A DNA stretch of 64,000 nt, taken from Pseudoneobacillus sp052180215. Lineage in GTDB: Bacteria; Bacillota; Bacilli; Bacillales; Cytobacillaceae. Below the pieces are notes generated by a model. The model saw nothing but the letters and a program-made list of their open reading frames with translations, made no database searches and was not told the origin of the DNA. A program made the translations under genes and the position numbers. The stretch spans positions 2,080,001 through 2,144,000 of the forward strand of contig NZ_CP197471.1 in NCBI RefSeq assembly GCF_052180215.1, written 5' to 3'. Every line of letters begins with the position of its first letter. Within the stretch, counting starts at the first letter, position 1. Below, piece after piece: positions 45,714 to 54,223 of this stretch.

Positions 45714-45864
45714 AATCTTTTTTCATGGCTCCTGCCTCTCGAGAGGTCATCGCCCCTTGTCCTTCACTGACATCTTTTTGAATTTCTTGTTTTACTTTTT
45801 GTGCATCCGTTCCAGCGAATTTTGGGCTCATAACAGAACCCATATTTTCTTGATTTTGTTGCAT
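45712..45864 (-). CDS. Small hydrophilic protein resembling spore SASP-type proteins
   Basis: A 50-residue, Gln/Lys/Glu-rich protein with no hydrophobic segment. The central FAGTDAQKVKQEIQKDVSEG recalls gamma-type small acid-soluble spore proteins, though it lacks their tandem repeats, so the assignment is open. Start ATG 45864 has an excellent RBS (AGGAGGAGTTGT), which makes the gene itself secure. The longer frame to 45915 is not needed. If it is a spore protein, a sigma-G promoter would be expected upstream; I could not identify one. Confidence 0.65.
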   Translation of the reverse strand: MQQNQENMGSVMSPKFAGTDAQKVKQEIQKDVSEGQGAMTSREAGAMKKD

Positions 45865-46047
45865 ACAACTCCTCCTACCTTTCGTCATTTCATTCTTATT
45901 ATTTTTAAAAATCACTCGAAGTATGCCGTGGATTAAAGGGAATGTTGAATGAGGAGGGTTGCTTTACGGATGACATACAGCACAAAGAATGAAAGTATCA
46001 ATTTATGGTAGACTTAAAAATGAAATATAGATGAAACGAGGAAAAAA

Positions 46048-46920
46048 ATGAGTACAATTCGAAAACTTAAGCCCAATAAACTAAAATTTGCTTTACGTGG
46101 ATTAATGGTGATTTTGGGCGGATTTATCGCAGCATATGGTTTAGAAACCGTATTAATCCCAAATCACGTGTCTGATGGTGGTGTGACGGGTCTTAGTATC
46201 GTTGGATCCCAACTATTTCATGTACCTTTGGGAATTCTCATCGCTCTACTAAACATACCTTTTATCTGGTTAGGATATAAGCAAATCGGAAAAAGCTTTG
46301 CGGTTTTATCGATTATCGGTATTATTTCGTTAGCAACAGGGACAAGTTTAATGCATCATACACCAGCTATTATTGAAGGGGATACTTTGTTAATTACCGT
46401 TGTGGGTGGTATTATCCTCGGTTTTGGAATGGGGTTGGCCTTACGTAATGGCGGAGCATTAGATGGTATTGATATGCTTGCGGTACTTTTATCTCGAAAA
46501 TTACCTTTTGGTACAAGTGATCTTATTCTTTTCTTAAATATTTTTGTATTTATATTTGTTACATTCGTTTTCGGTTTACAAGGGGCCATCCTTTCAGCAA
46601 TCGCCTATTTTATTGCATCAAAAGTGATACATATTGTGGAAGAAGGATTAAGCGGGTCTAAAACCTTTCAAATTATTACAACTCAACCAGCACACATGGT
46701 AGAAACGATTCGGGATCGATTAGGGCGAAGTGCAACATACAAAGAAGCCTACGGCGGTTTTTCCCATGAAAAGTTTAAGGAAATTACCTGTGTTATCAAC
46801 CGTTTAGAAGAAACAAAATTAAAGGAAATCATTAATGAAATTGATCCATCTGCCTTTGTTACCGTTTATGATGTGGCAGAAGTAAAAGGTGGGAATTTCA
46901 AAAAGAAAAATGTTCATTAA
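46048..46920 (+). CDS. YitT family (DUF161/DUF2179) membrane protein
   Basis: A 290-residue protein with about six N-terminal membrane helices. The family motif LGIGMGLALRNGGALDGIDMLA is seen here as FGMGLALRNGGALDGIDML. A cytoplasmic C-terminal DUF2179 domain follows (about 215-280: MVETIRDRLGRSATYKEAYGGFS). YitT paralogues are abundant in Bacillus; function is poorly known. RBS ACGAGGAAAAAA precedes the ATG. Repeat copy 7 follows. Confidence 0.93.
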   Translation: MSTIRKLKPNKLKFALRGLMVILGGFIAAYGLETVLIPNHVSDGGVTGLSIVGSQLFHVPLGILIALLNIPFIWLGYKQIGKSFAVLSIIGIISLATGTSLMHHTPAIIEGDTLLITVVGGIILGFGMGLALRNGGALDGIDMLAVLLSRKLPFGTSDLILFLNIFVFIFVTFVFGLQGAILSAIAYFIASKVIHIVEEGLSGSKTFQIITTQPAHMVETIRDRLGRSATYKEAYGGFSHEKFKEITCVINRLEETKLKEIINEIDPSAFVTVYDVAEVKGGNFKKKNVH

Positions 46921-46938
46921 GATTAGGTGGTGAACTTT

Positions 46939-47155
46939 TACCGGACTTACATTCCGCTATTTGTGACATTTGGGGTGATTTTACAGTTGTATCGGACATA
47001 GGATCCTCTATTTAGATAAAAAGCAGGTATTTTTGCTTGTAAAAAGCAAATAACGTATCTGGTGTCCTTTAACACCTCAAAACTTGCGTTATTTTTATAA
47101 ATAGCGGACCTGGTGTCCTTTAATACCTCAAAAATAATTTATCCTGTGTCCACTA
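46939..47155. repeat. Divergent copy 7 of the dispersed repeat
   Basis: Forward units GGACTTACATTCCGCTAT and CGGACATAGGATCCTCTAT; reverse-type units AAATAGCGGACCTGGTGTCC, AATAACGTATCTGGTGTCC and a third shortened one ending CCTGTGTCC. Unit count and spacing differ from copies 1-5, so this is a separate subfamily or a rearranged copy. It lies between the YitT and hydrolase genes. Confidence 0.75.
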
Positions 47156-47180
47156 AGTTATGGAAACAACATCACTCACG

Positions 47181-47220
47181 AAAAGCTTTACTTCTATAAA
47201 AGAGGTAAAGCTATTTTTTT
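47181..47220 (+). terminator. Terminator after repeat copy 7
   Basis: AGCTTTAC(TTC), loop, (GAG)GTAAAGCT followed by ATTTTTTT. It would end transcripts from the YitT gene that run through the repeat. Confidence 0.75.
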
Positions 47221-47377
47221 GCGTGCTTTTCTATTTTCTAGTTAATTAGCACTACAAATCTATTAAAAATATATACTTTTCAAACTAGATAGCTTATACT
47301 CTTTTCATAAAAAAAGGTAAACAATCCATTAAGTGACAGTAGTTGAGTTCTAGATGGCTTGGAATAGGGAGGAAAAA

Positions 47378-48697
47378 ATGGGAATCATTTTACTTATTTT
47401 AGCTGGAATTTTGGAGGTTGGATTACTCATATACAGTATCGTTACGAAATCTAATCAAAAGCGCATTCGAAATTGGGTACGCATTAGTAGTTTGATCGTT
47501 TTTGTTGTTTTTGTAACGATTATTAACTGGAGTTTAAAGTGGGAGATACCCGCTGCGGTCCTTTTGCTTTTTGGAATCGTAGCAGTTATTTCATTACTAC
47601 GGAATAAAGAAGAGAAAAAATATCGCCCTGTTGGGAACCTTTTTAAGGCAGTCGGGATGTGGGCATTAATCGCCGTTGCGTTGTTACCTGCGATCATTTT
47701 TCCTCAGCATAAGGAAGTAGAAGCTAGCGGCAACCTTGCTTTCACGACAAAATCGTATACGTTAACAGATGACAGTCGAATCGAAACGTTCACTGATTCA
47801 GGTGAAAAAAGAAAAGTAAATATTGAATTTTGGTACCCAAAGAATGCTGATGGAAAATATCCACTCATCGTTTTTTCACACGGTGCGTTTGGAATTAAAG
47901 CAAGTAATACGTCTACCTATGAAAATCTAGCAAGTAATGGATATGTAGTGGTGTCGATAGACCATCCTTATCACTCTTTGTTTACGAGAGATACGGTCGG
48001 AAAGATGACGCTAGGAGATCAATCCTTTATGCAAGAAGTAGAAGATGTCAATAATGGTGTATATGACGATGCAAAAACCTTTGAGCTCGAGCAAAAATGG
48101 TTGAAATTGAGAACAGACGACATCAATTTTGTCATTGATTCGATTAAACAACAAGCGGGAACACAGACTACAGATGAAGTATATCAGCATATCGACACGA
48201 ATAAAATTGGTTTAATGGGTCATTCCTTAGGTGGTGCAGCTGCTGAGAAGCTTGGTAGAGATCGTCAAGATATTGCTGCTGTAATCAATCTTGATGCAGA
48301 TTTACTTGGAGAGTATCTTGAAGTTGAAAATGGAAAGCCAATCATCAATAAAGATATTTATCCAGTCCCTTTACTTAGTATTTATTCTGATACGATGAAG
48401 AATTTAATGGATGATGTGACGGACCCAAGTATCGTCCTTCCGCAACAGTATATTTCGGATACGGCTCCAGATGCCTATGAGGTGTATATCAAAGGAACTA
48501 ATCACTTGAGTCTTACTGATTTACCACTTGTATCACCGGTTCTCGCCAACTTGATTAATGGATCATCAGATAAGGGCAACACTACGGAAACGGCTGATAA
48601 ATACAAAGTTCTTCAAAAGATGAATGGAATCGTTCTGGAATTTTTTAATAGTTATGTGAAGGGTGAAGGCAGTTTTCAATCAGCTGGAACGTACTAA
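47378..48697 (+). CDS. Membrane-anchored alpha/beta hydrolase (PAF-acetylhydrolase/dienelactone-hydrolase-like)
   Basis: A 439-residue protein. The N-terminal 110 residues contain four hydrophobic helices. The rest is an alpha/beta hydrolase, probably on the outer side. VEFWYPKNADGKYPLIVFSHG-like sequence (here NIEFWYPK...PLIVFSHGAFG) forms the oxyanion part, GLMGHSLGGAAAE holds the nucleophile Ser, and a His is in IKGTNHLSLTD. The plan matches bacterial PAF-acetylhydrolase-like lipases. Substrate unknown. Start ATG 47378 behind TAGGGAGGAAAAA; ATG 47354 is upstream of that RBS. Confidence 0.88.
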   Translation: MGIILLILAGILEVGLLIYSIVTKSNQKRIRNWVRISSLIVFVVFVTIINWSLKWEIPAAVLLLFGIVAVISLLRNKEEKKYRPVGNLFKAVGMWALIAVALLPAIIFPQHKEVEASGNLAFTTKSYTLTDDSRIETFTDSGEKRKVNIEFWYPKNADGKYPLIVFSHGAFGIKASNTSTYENLASNGYVVVSIDHPYHSLFTRDTVGKMTLGDQSFMQEVEDVNNGVYDDAKTFELEQKWLKLRTDDINFVIDSIKQQAGTQTTDEVYQHIDTNKIGLMGHSLGGAAAEKLGRDRQDIAAVINLDADLLGEYLEVENGKPIINKDIYPVPLLSIYSDTMKNLMDDVTDPSIVLPQQYISDTAPDAYEVYIKGTNHLSLTDLPLVSPVLANLINGSSDKGNTTETADKYKVLQKMNGIVLEFFNSYVKGEGSFQSAGTY

Positions 48698-48724
48698 GAG
48701 TCTTAAATATGTGGGGTGAAAAAT

Positions 48725-49738
48725 ATGTCTTCAAATCAATCTAGTAAGACTCCTCTTGTTGCTAGACTACGAGAGATTTTAATTCCTGAAGATTATGAAC
48801 CAATTGCCAAGCTTTTTAATTTGATTGAACCTGGTTCGACCACAGCTCAATCCCTTGAGGAAGAAGATCAGCATATGCCTACTACTTCTCATTTGAAAAA
48901 AAATGAGGATGGCTGCTTGGTTGGTTTCGGAAGAACACGAGTTGTAGCTGAAAACGAAGAGGGTCAAATCATTGGGTATGGTGCCGCCTTCCGTGCTCCT
49001 TGGGCCGCACCTGGTCAACTTGCTAGTATTTTCTGTGTAGATCCCGATTTTCGTGGGCAGGGTGTGGGGAATCTGATTCTATCACATCTTGAAAATTGGG
49101 CGAATGAACATCAAGCCTCCGTTTTATCCTCAATCGTCATGGATTGGATTGATGGATCACTATCTTTTGCTCAAAAGCGAGGCTTTGTGTTGGATGCTCA
49201 TGTATTTGATTTAGAACTAAATCTTAAAGAATTTGACTCTACTAAATATCCGGATTCAGTAGAACTAGCAATAAAGTCAGGTATTCAGTTGGTTACGTTA
49301 GCGGACCTTCCAGGAGAGGAATCAGAACATAAATTATACGAATTATGTGTGGAAACATCCAAAGATAATCCTGGTCAATACGCAAACCTTCCTCCATTTG
49401 CGGAATGGCGAAAAGAGTTTTTCCCAGAAGATATTTCACGTCAAGATTGGGTTTTTCTTGCAGTAGACGGTGCGCGATTCGTGGGCGTGACTCAATTATT
49501 CAACACGGAAGATGATGGTGTGCTTTATACGAACTACACAGCTGTTAAAAAAGAATATCGTGGCCGCGGCATCGCCAAAGCGTTAAAACGTATTTCGATT
49601 GATGAGGCGGTTAAGTTAGGTGCACATACGATGACCACGGATTCGGAAGAAAATAACGCTCCGATGCAATCAATTAATAGAAGCTTTGGCTACGTGCCTG
49701 GTAAAGGTCACTTCCGAATTCTTAAATCGTTCGTTTAA
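48725..49738 (+). CDS. Tandem GNAT acetyltransferase (two domains)
   Basis: A 337-residue protein with two GNAT domains. In the first, the acetyl-CoA loop is CVDPDFRGQGVGNLILSHL (about residues 102-120). In the second it is VKKEYRGRGIAKALKRISI (about 275-293), followed by TDSEENNAPMQSINRSFGY. The tandem layout resembles the MshD/Eis-like double-GNAT proteins, but the substrate is unknown. I use ATG 48725 with GGGGTGAAAAAT upstream; the GTG at 48716 is in that RBS. It lies 27 bases after the hydrolase gene, probably one transcript. Confidence 0.9.
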   Translation: MSSNQSSKTPLVARLREILIPEDYEPIAKLFNLIEPGSTTAQSLEEEDQHMPTTSHLKKNEDGCLVGFGRTRVVAENEEGQIIGYGAAFRAPWAAPGQLASIFCVDPDFRGQGVGNLILSHLENWANEHQASVLSSIVMDWIDGSLSFAQKRGFVLDAHVFDLELNLKEFDSTKYPDSVELAIKSGIQLVTLADLPGEESEHKLYELCVETSKDNPGQYANLPPFAEWRKEFFPEDISRQDWVFLAVDGARFVGVTQLFNTEDDGVLYTNYTAVKKEYRGRGIAKALKRISIDEAVKLGAHTMTTDSEENNAPMQSINRSFGYVPGKGHFRILKSFV

Positions 49739-49821
49739 TTCTGCATTTAGAAAATGAAAAAATAGTAATAGCACTTAAAACGTATGGATCATATGAGATT
49801 AAATGCGTTTTTTGTTTGGAT

Positions 49822-50024
49822 GGCGGACTCTTCATTTTTTATCGGACACCAGATCCGTTATTTTCAAAAAAAAGGCTATTTTCAAGATGTTATCGGACAC
49901 AGGGTACGTTATCAGGGTTTAAATCTACCAAAATAGCAAACTTTTAGCTAAATAACGGATCGTATGTCCGATACTGATGTGAAAACACCCATATTTCTAT
50001 CAATAGCGGAATGTAAGTCCGATA
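49822..50024. repeat. Divergent copy 8 of the dispersed repeat
   Basis: Forward units GGACACCAGATCCGTTAT and GGACACAGGGTACGTTAT; reverse units ATAACGGATCGTATGTCC and ATAGCGGAATGTAAGTCC. The A-B-C'-D' order is kept, but spacers differ from copies 1-5. It lies between the convergent GNAT and MATE genes. Confidence 0.82.
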
Positions 50025-50085
50025 AAATTCCTCGACAGTAAAACACCATCCATTTTCACTAACCGTTTATCAAAAATACATCTAA

Positions 50086-50120
50086 AAAAGAGCATCCTTT
50101 CAATCTAGATGCTCTTTTTG
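50086..50120 (-). terminator. Terminator of the MATE gene
   Basis: AAAGAGCATC, 14-base loop, GATGCTCTTTTT; bidirectional T-runs. Confidence 0.85.
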
Positions 50121-50122
50121 AA

Positions 50123-51448
50123 TTAATTCAGTTTTTTAATCCATCTAAAAGATCGATACCGCAAAATCAACAGAATCGCTCTAATGTAATTATCGATTCC
50201 AATGGAAATCCATACCCCAACGAGCCCTAAATGGAAATAAACACCCAATATATACACACCTACAGTGCGAATGGTCCAAATTCCAATAGCGGTTATATAC
50301 ATCGGGTACTTGGTGTCTCCTCCGGCCTGTAAGGTGGCCGTTAGGGATGTAACAATTGCAGTAGCTGGTTGAGTAATGACATCAATCAATAGAACACTGG
50401 TAATCAAGCCAATTACAATGGAGTTTTTTGTAAAAATGGGACTTACTAGTGGAGAAGATAAATAGACAATAAATAACATGAATGTCATGGATACGATTAA
50501 TAATTTAATGGAAGAGACGCTATACTTCTTTGCACTTTCGATATCCCCAGCACCAATACTTTTCCCCACGAGCGTAGTCGTGGCAGTAGCAAATCCTGTA
50601 CCAATGACAGATGCAAAAATAGTAAAGTTGCCTGCAAGAGTATGAGCGGCATACACTTCGGTTCCCATCCGGATGATCATTCCGAAATAAATGATTTGTC
50701 CGAACCTCATGAACAATCGTTCTAAAGATGCTGGGAGCCCAATCCTCACTAAATCCTTGATAACATTTATTTTGATTTTCCAATTTTTCAAATTACTAGT
50801 GATGAAATCATTTAACCATAAATGACGAAGCAACAAGATAACACCAAATAAACGCGCCAAAATACTTGCGAGTGCCGCACCTTCTATTCCAAGTCCATTA
50901 AAAAACACGCCAAAAATCAGTACATAATCTAATACGAAATGCACTATATTCATCTGTACTCCGACACGCATGGGGGCTTTTGTATCTCCCGAACCTCTTA
51001 AAATGGCTCCAATTGTGTACATCATGGATATAAGAATGGAAGGAGTAGCTACCATTCTAAAATAGGTAGTACCAACTTCTAACACTTCTTTATCCGCACC
51101 CATTACTCTTAACAATTGTTCTGAAAAGAAGAAGGATATGGCACCAAAGATACCTCCGATGATGACGGTTAGAATAAGAGATTGCGTAGCAATCACTTTA
51201 ACGCTCTTTTCATCATTTACGCCATTATATCTGGATACGAATACGGACGATGCCGTTCCTAAAGCCAAAAATACCGCGAAGTATATTTGAAGAATGGCGT
51301 TCGAAATCCCAACTGCGGCGACTTCTTTTAATCCTAATTTTGAAATAAACAACGTATCAACAAAACCTACCATACTTTGAAGAAGGCTTTCAATGATGGC
51401 TGGAATCGCCAATACGATGATACTTTTTGAAAAGTTATTTAGTCTCAT
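50123..51448 (-). CDS. MATE family efflux transporter
   Basis: A 441-residue, 12-helix protein with two MatE domains. Landmarks are IPAIIESLLQSMVGFVDTLF in helix 1, RGSGDTKAPMRVG in the loop of domain one and ATLQAGGDTKYPMYITAIG at the equivalent place in domain two. MATE proteins expel cationic drugs or metabolites by Na+ or H+ antiport; the substrate is unknown. I start at ATG 51448 with AAAGGTGATG upstream; an in-frame extension to 51481 is unlikely. Divergent from the pseudogene. Confidence 0.93.
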   Translation of the reverse strand: MRLNNFSKSIIVLAIPAIIESLLQSMVGFVDTLFISKLGLKEVAAVGISNAILQIYFAVFLALGTASSVFVSRYNGVNDEKSVKVIATQSLILTVIIGGIFGAISFFFSEQLLRVMGADKEVLEVGTTYFRMVATPSILISMMYTIGAILRGSGDTKAPMRVGVQMNIVHFVLDYVLIFGVFFNGLGIEGAALASILARLFGVILLLRHLWLNDFITSNLKNWKIKINVIKDLVRIGLPASLERLFMRFGQIIYFGMIIRMGTEVYAAHTLAGNFTIFASVIGTGFATATTTLVGKSIGAGDIESAKKYSVSSIKLLIVSMTFMLFIVYLSSPLVSPIFTKNSIVIGLITSVLLIDVITQPATAIVTSLTATLQAGGDTKYPMYITAIGIWTIRTVGVYILGVYFHLGLVGVWISIGIDNYIRAILLILRYRSFRWIKKLN

Positions 51449-51495
51449 TTCATCACCTTTTATGTAAAAGAAAGCTTCCAATAAATATATTATAA

Positions 51496-51521
51496 GAGTT
51501 CCAATTTGTATATAAAATTAG
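51496..51521. promoter_or_regulatory. TTCCAATT-type dyad, copy 1
   Basis: TTCCAATT-N9-AATTAGAA overlapping a TATAAA-like -10, upstream of the frameshifted gene and also near the MATE promoter. A second copy precedes the PstS-like gene, so one regulator may control both. Pattern only. Confidence 0.5.
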
Positions 51522-51569
51522 AATTTACCGCATTCTTAAACCAATAAAAAGTGAACGATAAAACTACGA

Positions 51570-51966
51570 TTTTTTCATAAGATTGGAAGGGTTTTTTATT
51601 TACTTCCTCTTGATAACCGAACCGAGGAACGTAAATTATTTGATACCATCCATCGATCAGACGGTACCTCACTTGTCGATATAGGTGCGGCTCTTGCGAC
51701 TGCCTTTTCAGTTATAGGTGCAAGTATAGGTTTTAAGCTTGCTTGGGGGACCAATCTATTGGGGGTTAATAGCTGCATGTATCGGATTTATCGTTGGCTT
51801 AGCTCTTCGTCTATTTACAGAAATAGTGATAAAAAAAAGACGAAGATTATTAAAAGGATTCCATTCTGAGATTATTATGATCGTGGACTGTAATGAATCT
51901 CAAGGAGAGTTAGTGGAGAATATCCTATTTAGTCATTACGCACTCGGTGTAGCAAAAGTGATGTGA
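51570..51966 (+). pseudogene. Remnant of a membrane protein gene, frameshifted
   Basis: Two frames join into one protein: LLPLDNRTEERKLFDTIHRS (from about 51600) and on to GFKLAWG in one frame, then GPIYWGLIAACIGFIVGLAL and a cytosolic C-terminal tail ending SHYALGVAKVM in the next. Deleting one G from the GGGGG run at about 51745 restores a continuous frame (AWGPIYWG). The 5' part lacks a credible start with RBS, so the gene is broken at least once. The intact protein would have two membrane segments. I recognise no named family. Confidence 0.7.
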
Positions 51967-51990
51967 GTACTGAAATAAACATACAGTAAG

Positions 51991-52017
51991 AGTTCCAATT
52001 GGTATAATAAAATTGGA
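51991..52017. promoter_or_regulatory. TTCCAATT-type dyad, copy 2
   Basis: TTCCAATT-N10-AATTGGAA, a perfect inverted repeat overlapping a TATAAT-type -10 (GGTATAATAAAA), 45 bases before the PstS-like gene. It matches copy 1 over about 30 bases of flanking sequence. Confidence 0.6.
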
Positions 52018-52060
52018 ATTATTTATTAAAAATATATTACTACCAATAGGAGATGGATGA

Positions 52061-53206
52061 ATGAGATTGTTTGGCTCCATATTGACCATAATTGTTTTTA
52101 GTTTATTTGGATTTGTGGGCACTATAGTGGCATTACTTTCAGGGAATGATGAGTTCTATGGCTTAGGGATCCCTATCATGACGTTTGGTATCATTGTCAT
52201 TATTATTCTAGCAATCTATGGTCAATTAAAGAAAAAAGTACCCAAGATTTGTGCCATTGGTTTTGTTGGAATAAGTGCGGTTTCCATAATGGGTTTTGAA
52301 GGCTATCATTCATATTTAAGGAGTCTCGAAGTAGTAAGCACCCAAGATGTTAATCTGTCTGAATATCGGCCATTTGTTGAAGAAACAAAAGCGGTATCTT
52401 TAGATAATCCCTCCACTTTTAAAATAAAAGACAATCTCCCAAAACTAGATGGCGCCACGGCATTATACCCTGTATATTCATCTTTTGTTCAAGCCGTTTA
52501 CCCGAAAAAAGAGTATCCCTTATATGAAGGCGAGGTTGTTTCCAGCCAAACTAACGGTGCGTTTGACCGTCTAATGAACGGAGAAGTTGACATCATTTTT
52601 ATGGCACACCCTTCAGAAGAACAAATGAATCGTGCTGAGAGATTAGGGAAAAAGTTAACCCTGACTCCCATTGGCAGAGAAGCATTTGTGTTCTTTGTCC
52701 ATTCAAAAAATCCAGTTGATCAACTTTCACTCAAACAAATTCTAGGAATTTATTCCGGTGAAATCACAAATTGGGAGGAAGTAGGGGGAAGTAGGGAAGA
52801 AATACGTGCCTTTCAACGACCTGAAGGAAGCGGAAGTCAAACAACGTTGAAAAAGTTTATGGGTAGTACTCCTTTAATGGATGCTCCATCCGAAGATATT
52901 GTCTCAGCAATGGGCGGTATTATTAGAGAAACGACTAATTATCAAAATAGAAAAAATGCGATTGGTTTTTCCTTCAGACATTTTTCACAGGAAATGGTTC
53001 ATAATGGAAAAATCAAAAATATTGCCGTTGAAGGTGTATTACCGACAAAAGAAAATATCCAAAATAATACCTATCCCATTGTCGCTGAATTTTATGCTAT
53101 CACGGCTGATAGTAAAAATCCTCATATTGAAACATTTATTAATTGGATGCTATCCAAACAAGGGCAAAAGATCGTAGACTTGTCGGGGTATGTACCTCTG
53201 AACTAA
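52061..53206 (+). CDS. PstS-like phosphate-binding-family protein with N-terminal membrane segments
   Basis: A 381-residue protein. Three hydrophobic segments (about 5-28, 35-55 and 64-84) are followed by a PBP superfamily domain from about residue 125. That domain has the opening DGATALYPVYSSFVQAVYP, then TNGAFDRLMNGEVDIIFMAHPS, the FVHSKNPVDQLSLKQILGIYSGEITNW segment and RPEGSGSQTTLKKFM, the phosphate-loop pattern of PstS. No pst transporter genes are nearby, so it may act as a sensor rather than a transporter part. RBS AATAGGAGATGGATGA precedes ATG. A TTCCAATT dyad overlaps its promoter. Confidence 0.87.
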   Translation: MRLFGSILTIIVFSLFGFVGTIVALLSGNDEFYGLGIPIMTFGIIVIIILAIYGQLKKKVPKICAIGFVGISAVSIMGFEGYHSYLRSLEVVSTQDVNLSEYRPFVEETKAVSLDNPSTFKIKDNLPKLDGATALYPVYSSFVQAVYPKKEYPLYEGEVVSSQTNGAFDRLMNGEVDIIFMAHPSEEQMNRAERLGKKLTLTPIGREAFVFFVHSKNPVDQLSLKQILGIYSGEITNWEEVGGSREEIRAFQRPEGSGSQTTLKKFMGSTPLMDAPSEDIVSAMGGIIRETTNYQNRKNAIGFSFRHFSQEMVHNGKIKNIAVEGVLPTKENIQNNTYPIVAEFYAITADSKNPHIETFINWMLSKQGQKIVDLSGYVPLN

Positions 53207-53353
53207 AGGTTGCATGGAAATTAGCTCACAGAGACCTAATTCGAAATAAAGCTAGTCTTGTCAGATTTTAAGAAAGAAATAATGGATAATTTTTTATTGA
53301 CACAATTTGTTAATAGTCGTATTTTATATTTATCTTTATAATTCAACCTTTTT

Positions 53354-53495
53354 GCTGAATCAATTGAGCGGGGGAACCAATTTTTGATAAACCATGTTTA
53401 TCTTGGGGTGAATCTTAACATATTAAGTTAAGAAGGGATACTCTCAATCCCTAATCCGACAGCTAACTCCGTAAGCGTTTTGAGGGAAGGGTTAA
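53354..53495 (+). ncRNA. ydaO/yuaA-type c-di-AMP riboswitch
   Basis: The leader of the ktrAB operon carries the conserved blocks of the ydaO-yuaA motif: GCGGGGGAACCAATTTTTG, GGGGTGAATC, AGGGATACTCTCAATCCCTA and CCGACAGCTAACTCCGTAAG. B. subtilis ktrA (yuaA) is one of the two genes for which this riboswitch was named. When c-di-AMP is high, the downstream terminator forms and potassium uptake is turned off. Confidence 0.93.
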
Positions 53496-53505
53496 TGATT
53501 TCATT

Positions 53506-53535
53506 GACCATTCTTTTCTTAAGAGTGGTCTTTTT
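53506..53535 (+). terminator. Regulatory terminator of the c-di-AMP riboswitch
   Basis: GACCATTCTT, short loop, AAGAGTGGTC then TTTTTG, 30 bases before the ktrA start. It is the expression platform of the riboswitch. Confidence 0.85.
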
Positions 53536-53565
53536 GTGTTCATTAGGAAGGAGAAATCATATTAA

Positions 53566-54222
53566 ATGAAGAAAATGTTTGCAGTTTTTGGTCTAGGGCG
53601 TTTTGGTGGAAGTTTAGTAAAAGAGTTTTCAGAACTTGGTGTTGAGGTAATGGCAATCGATATAGATCAAGATAAGGTAAATGAATATTCCATGATAGCC
53701 ACACATGCAGTCCAATGTAATGCCATTGATGAGTCTACACTAAAAGCATTAGGGGTTAGAAACTTTGATCACGCATTCGTTTCTTTTGGGGACAATATTG
53801 AATCAAGTATTTTAACATCACTATTGCTTAAAGAATTGGGAGTTCCTATTGTATGGTCAAAGGCTCAGAATGATTATCATCAAAAGGTTTTAGAAAAAGT
53901 TGGGGTAGATCGTGTTATTCATCCGGAAAGAGATATGGCTAAAAGAATAGCTAATCATATCGTTACTGATAAAATCATTGATTATATTGAGTTATCCAAA
54001 AATTACAGTATGGTAGAGATTCGAGCTAGTGATAAAATCCATAATAAAACCTTAATGGACCTAGATGTACGTGCAAAATACGGCTGTAATATTGTTGGAT
54101 TTCAAAGAGGAGAAGAAATTGTTGTTGCCCCTTCGGCAGAAGATATGATCTACAAAGGGGATGTACTAATCGTTCTTGGTCATAATGCAGATATACATAG
54201 GTTCGAGGAAGAAGGCGTTTAA
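53566..54222 (+). CDS. ktrA: KtrA: cytoplasmic RCK subunit of the potassium transporter KtrAB
   Basis: A 218-residue RCK protein. The N-terminal Rossmann domain starts FAVFGLGRFGGSLVKE and binds ATP/ADP or NAD(H). A C-terminal RCK_C (TrkA-C) domain (about 135-218: MVEIRASDKIHNKTLMDLDV) is where c-di-AMP binds in relatives. KtrA forms an octameric ring that gates the KtrB membrane dimer. It is preceded by the c-di-AMP riboswitch, which distinguishes ktrA from the paralogue ktrC. RBS TTAGGAAGGAGAAATC. One base separates it from the ktrB ATG. Confidence 0.93.
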   Translation: MKKMFAVFGLGRFGGSLVKEFSELGVEVMAIDIDQDKVNEYSMIATHAVQCNAIDESTLKALGVRNFDHAFVSFGDNIESSILTSLLLKELGVPIVWSKAQNDYHQKVLEKVGVDRVIHPERDMAKRIANHIVTDKIIDYIELSKNYSMVEIRASDKIHNKTLMDLDVRAKYGCNIVGFQRGEEIVVAPSAEDMIYKGDVLIVLGHNADIHRFEEEGV

Positions 54223-54223
54223 C

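Noticed and set aside
29916..50024. CRISPR array
   Set aside because: Repeats are inverted as well as direct, scattered over 20 kb and intergenic, with no regular spacers and no cas genes.
51739..51966. Intact 75-residue membrane protein
   Set aside because: Its N-terminus continues upstream in another frame across a G-run, so it is part of a frameshifted gene.
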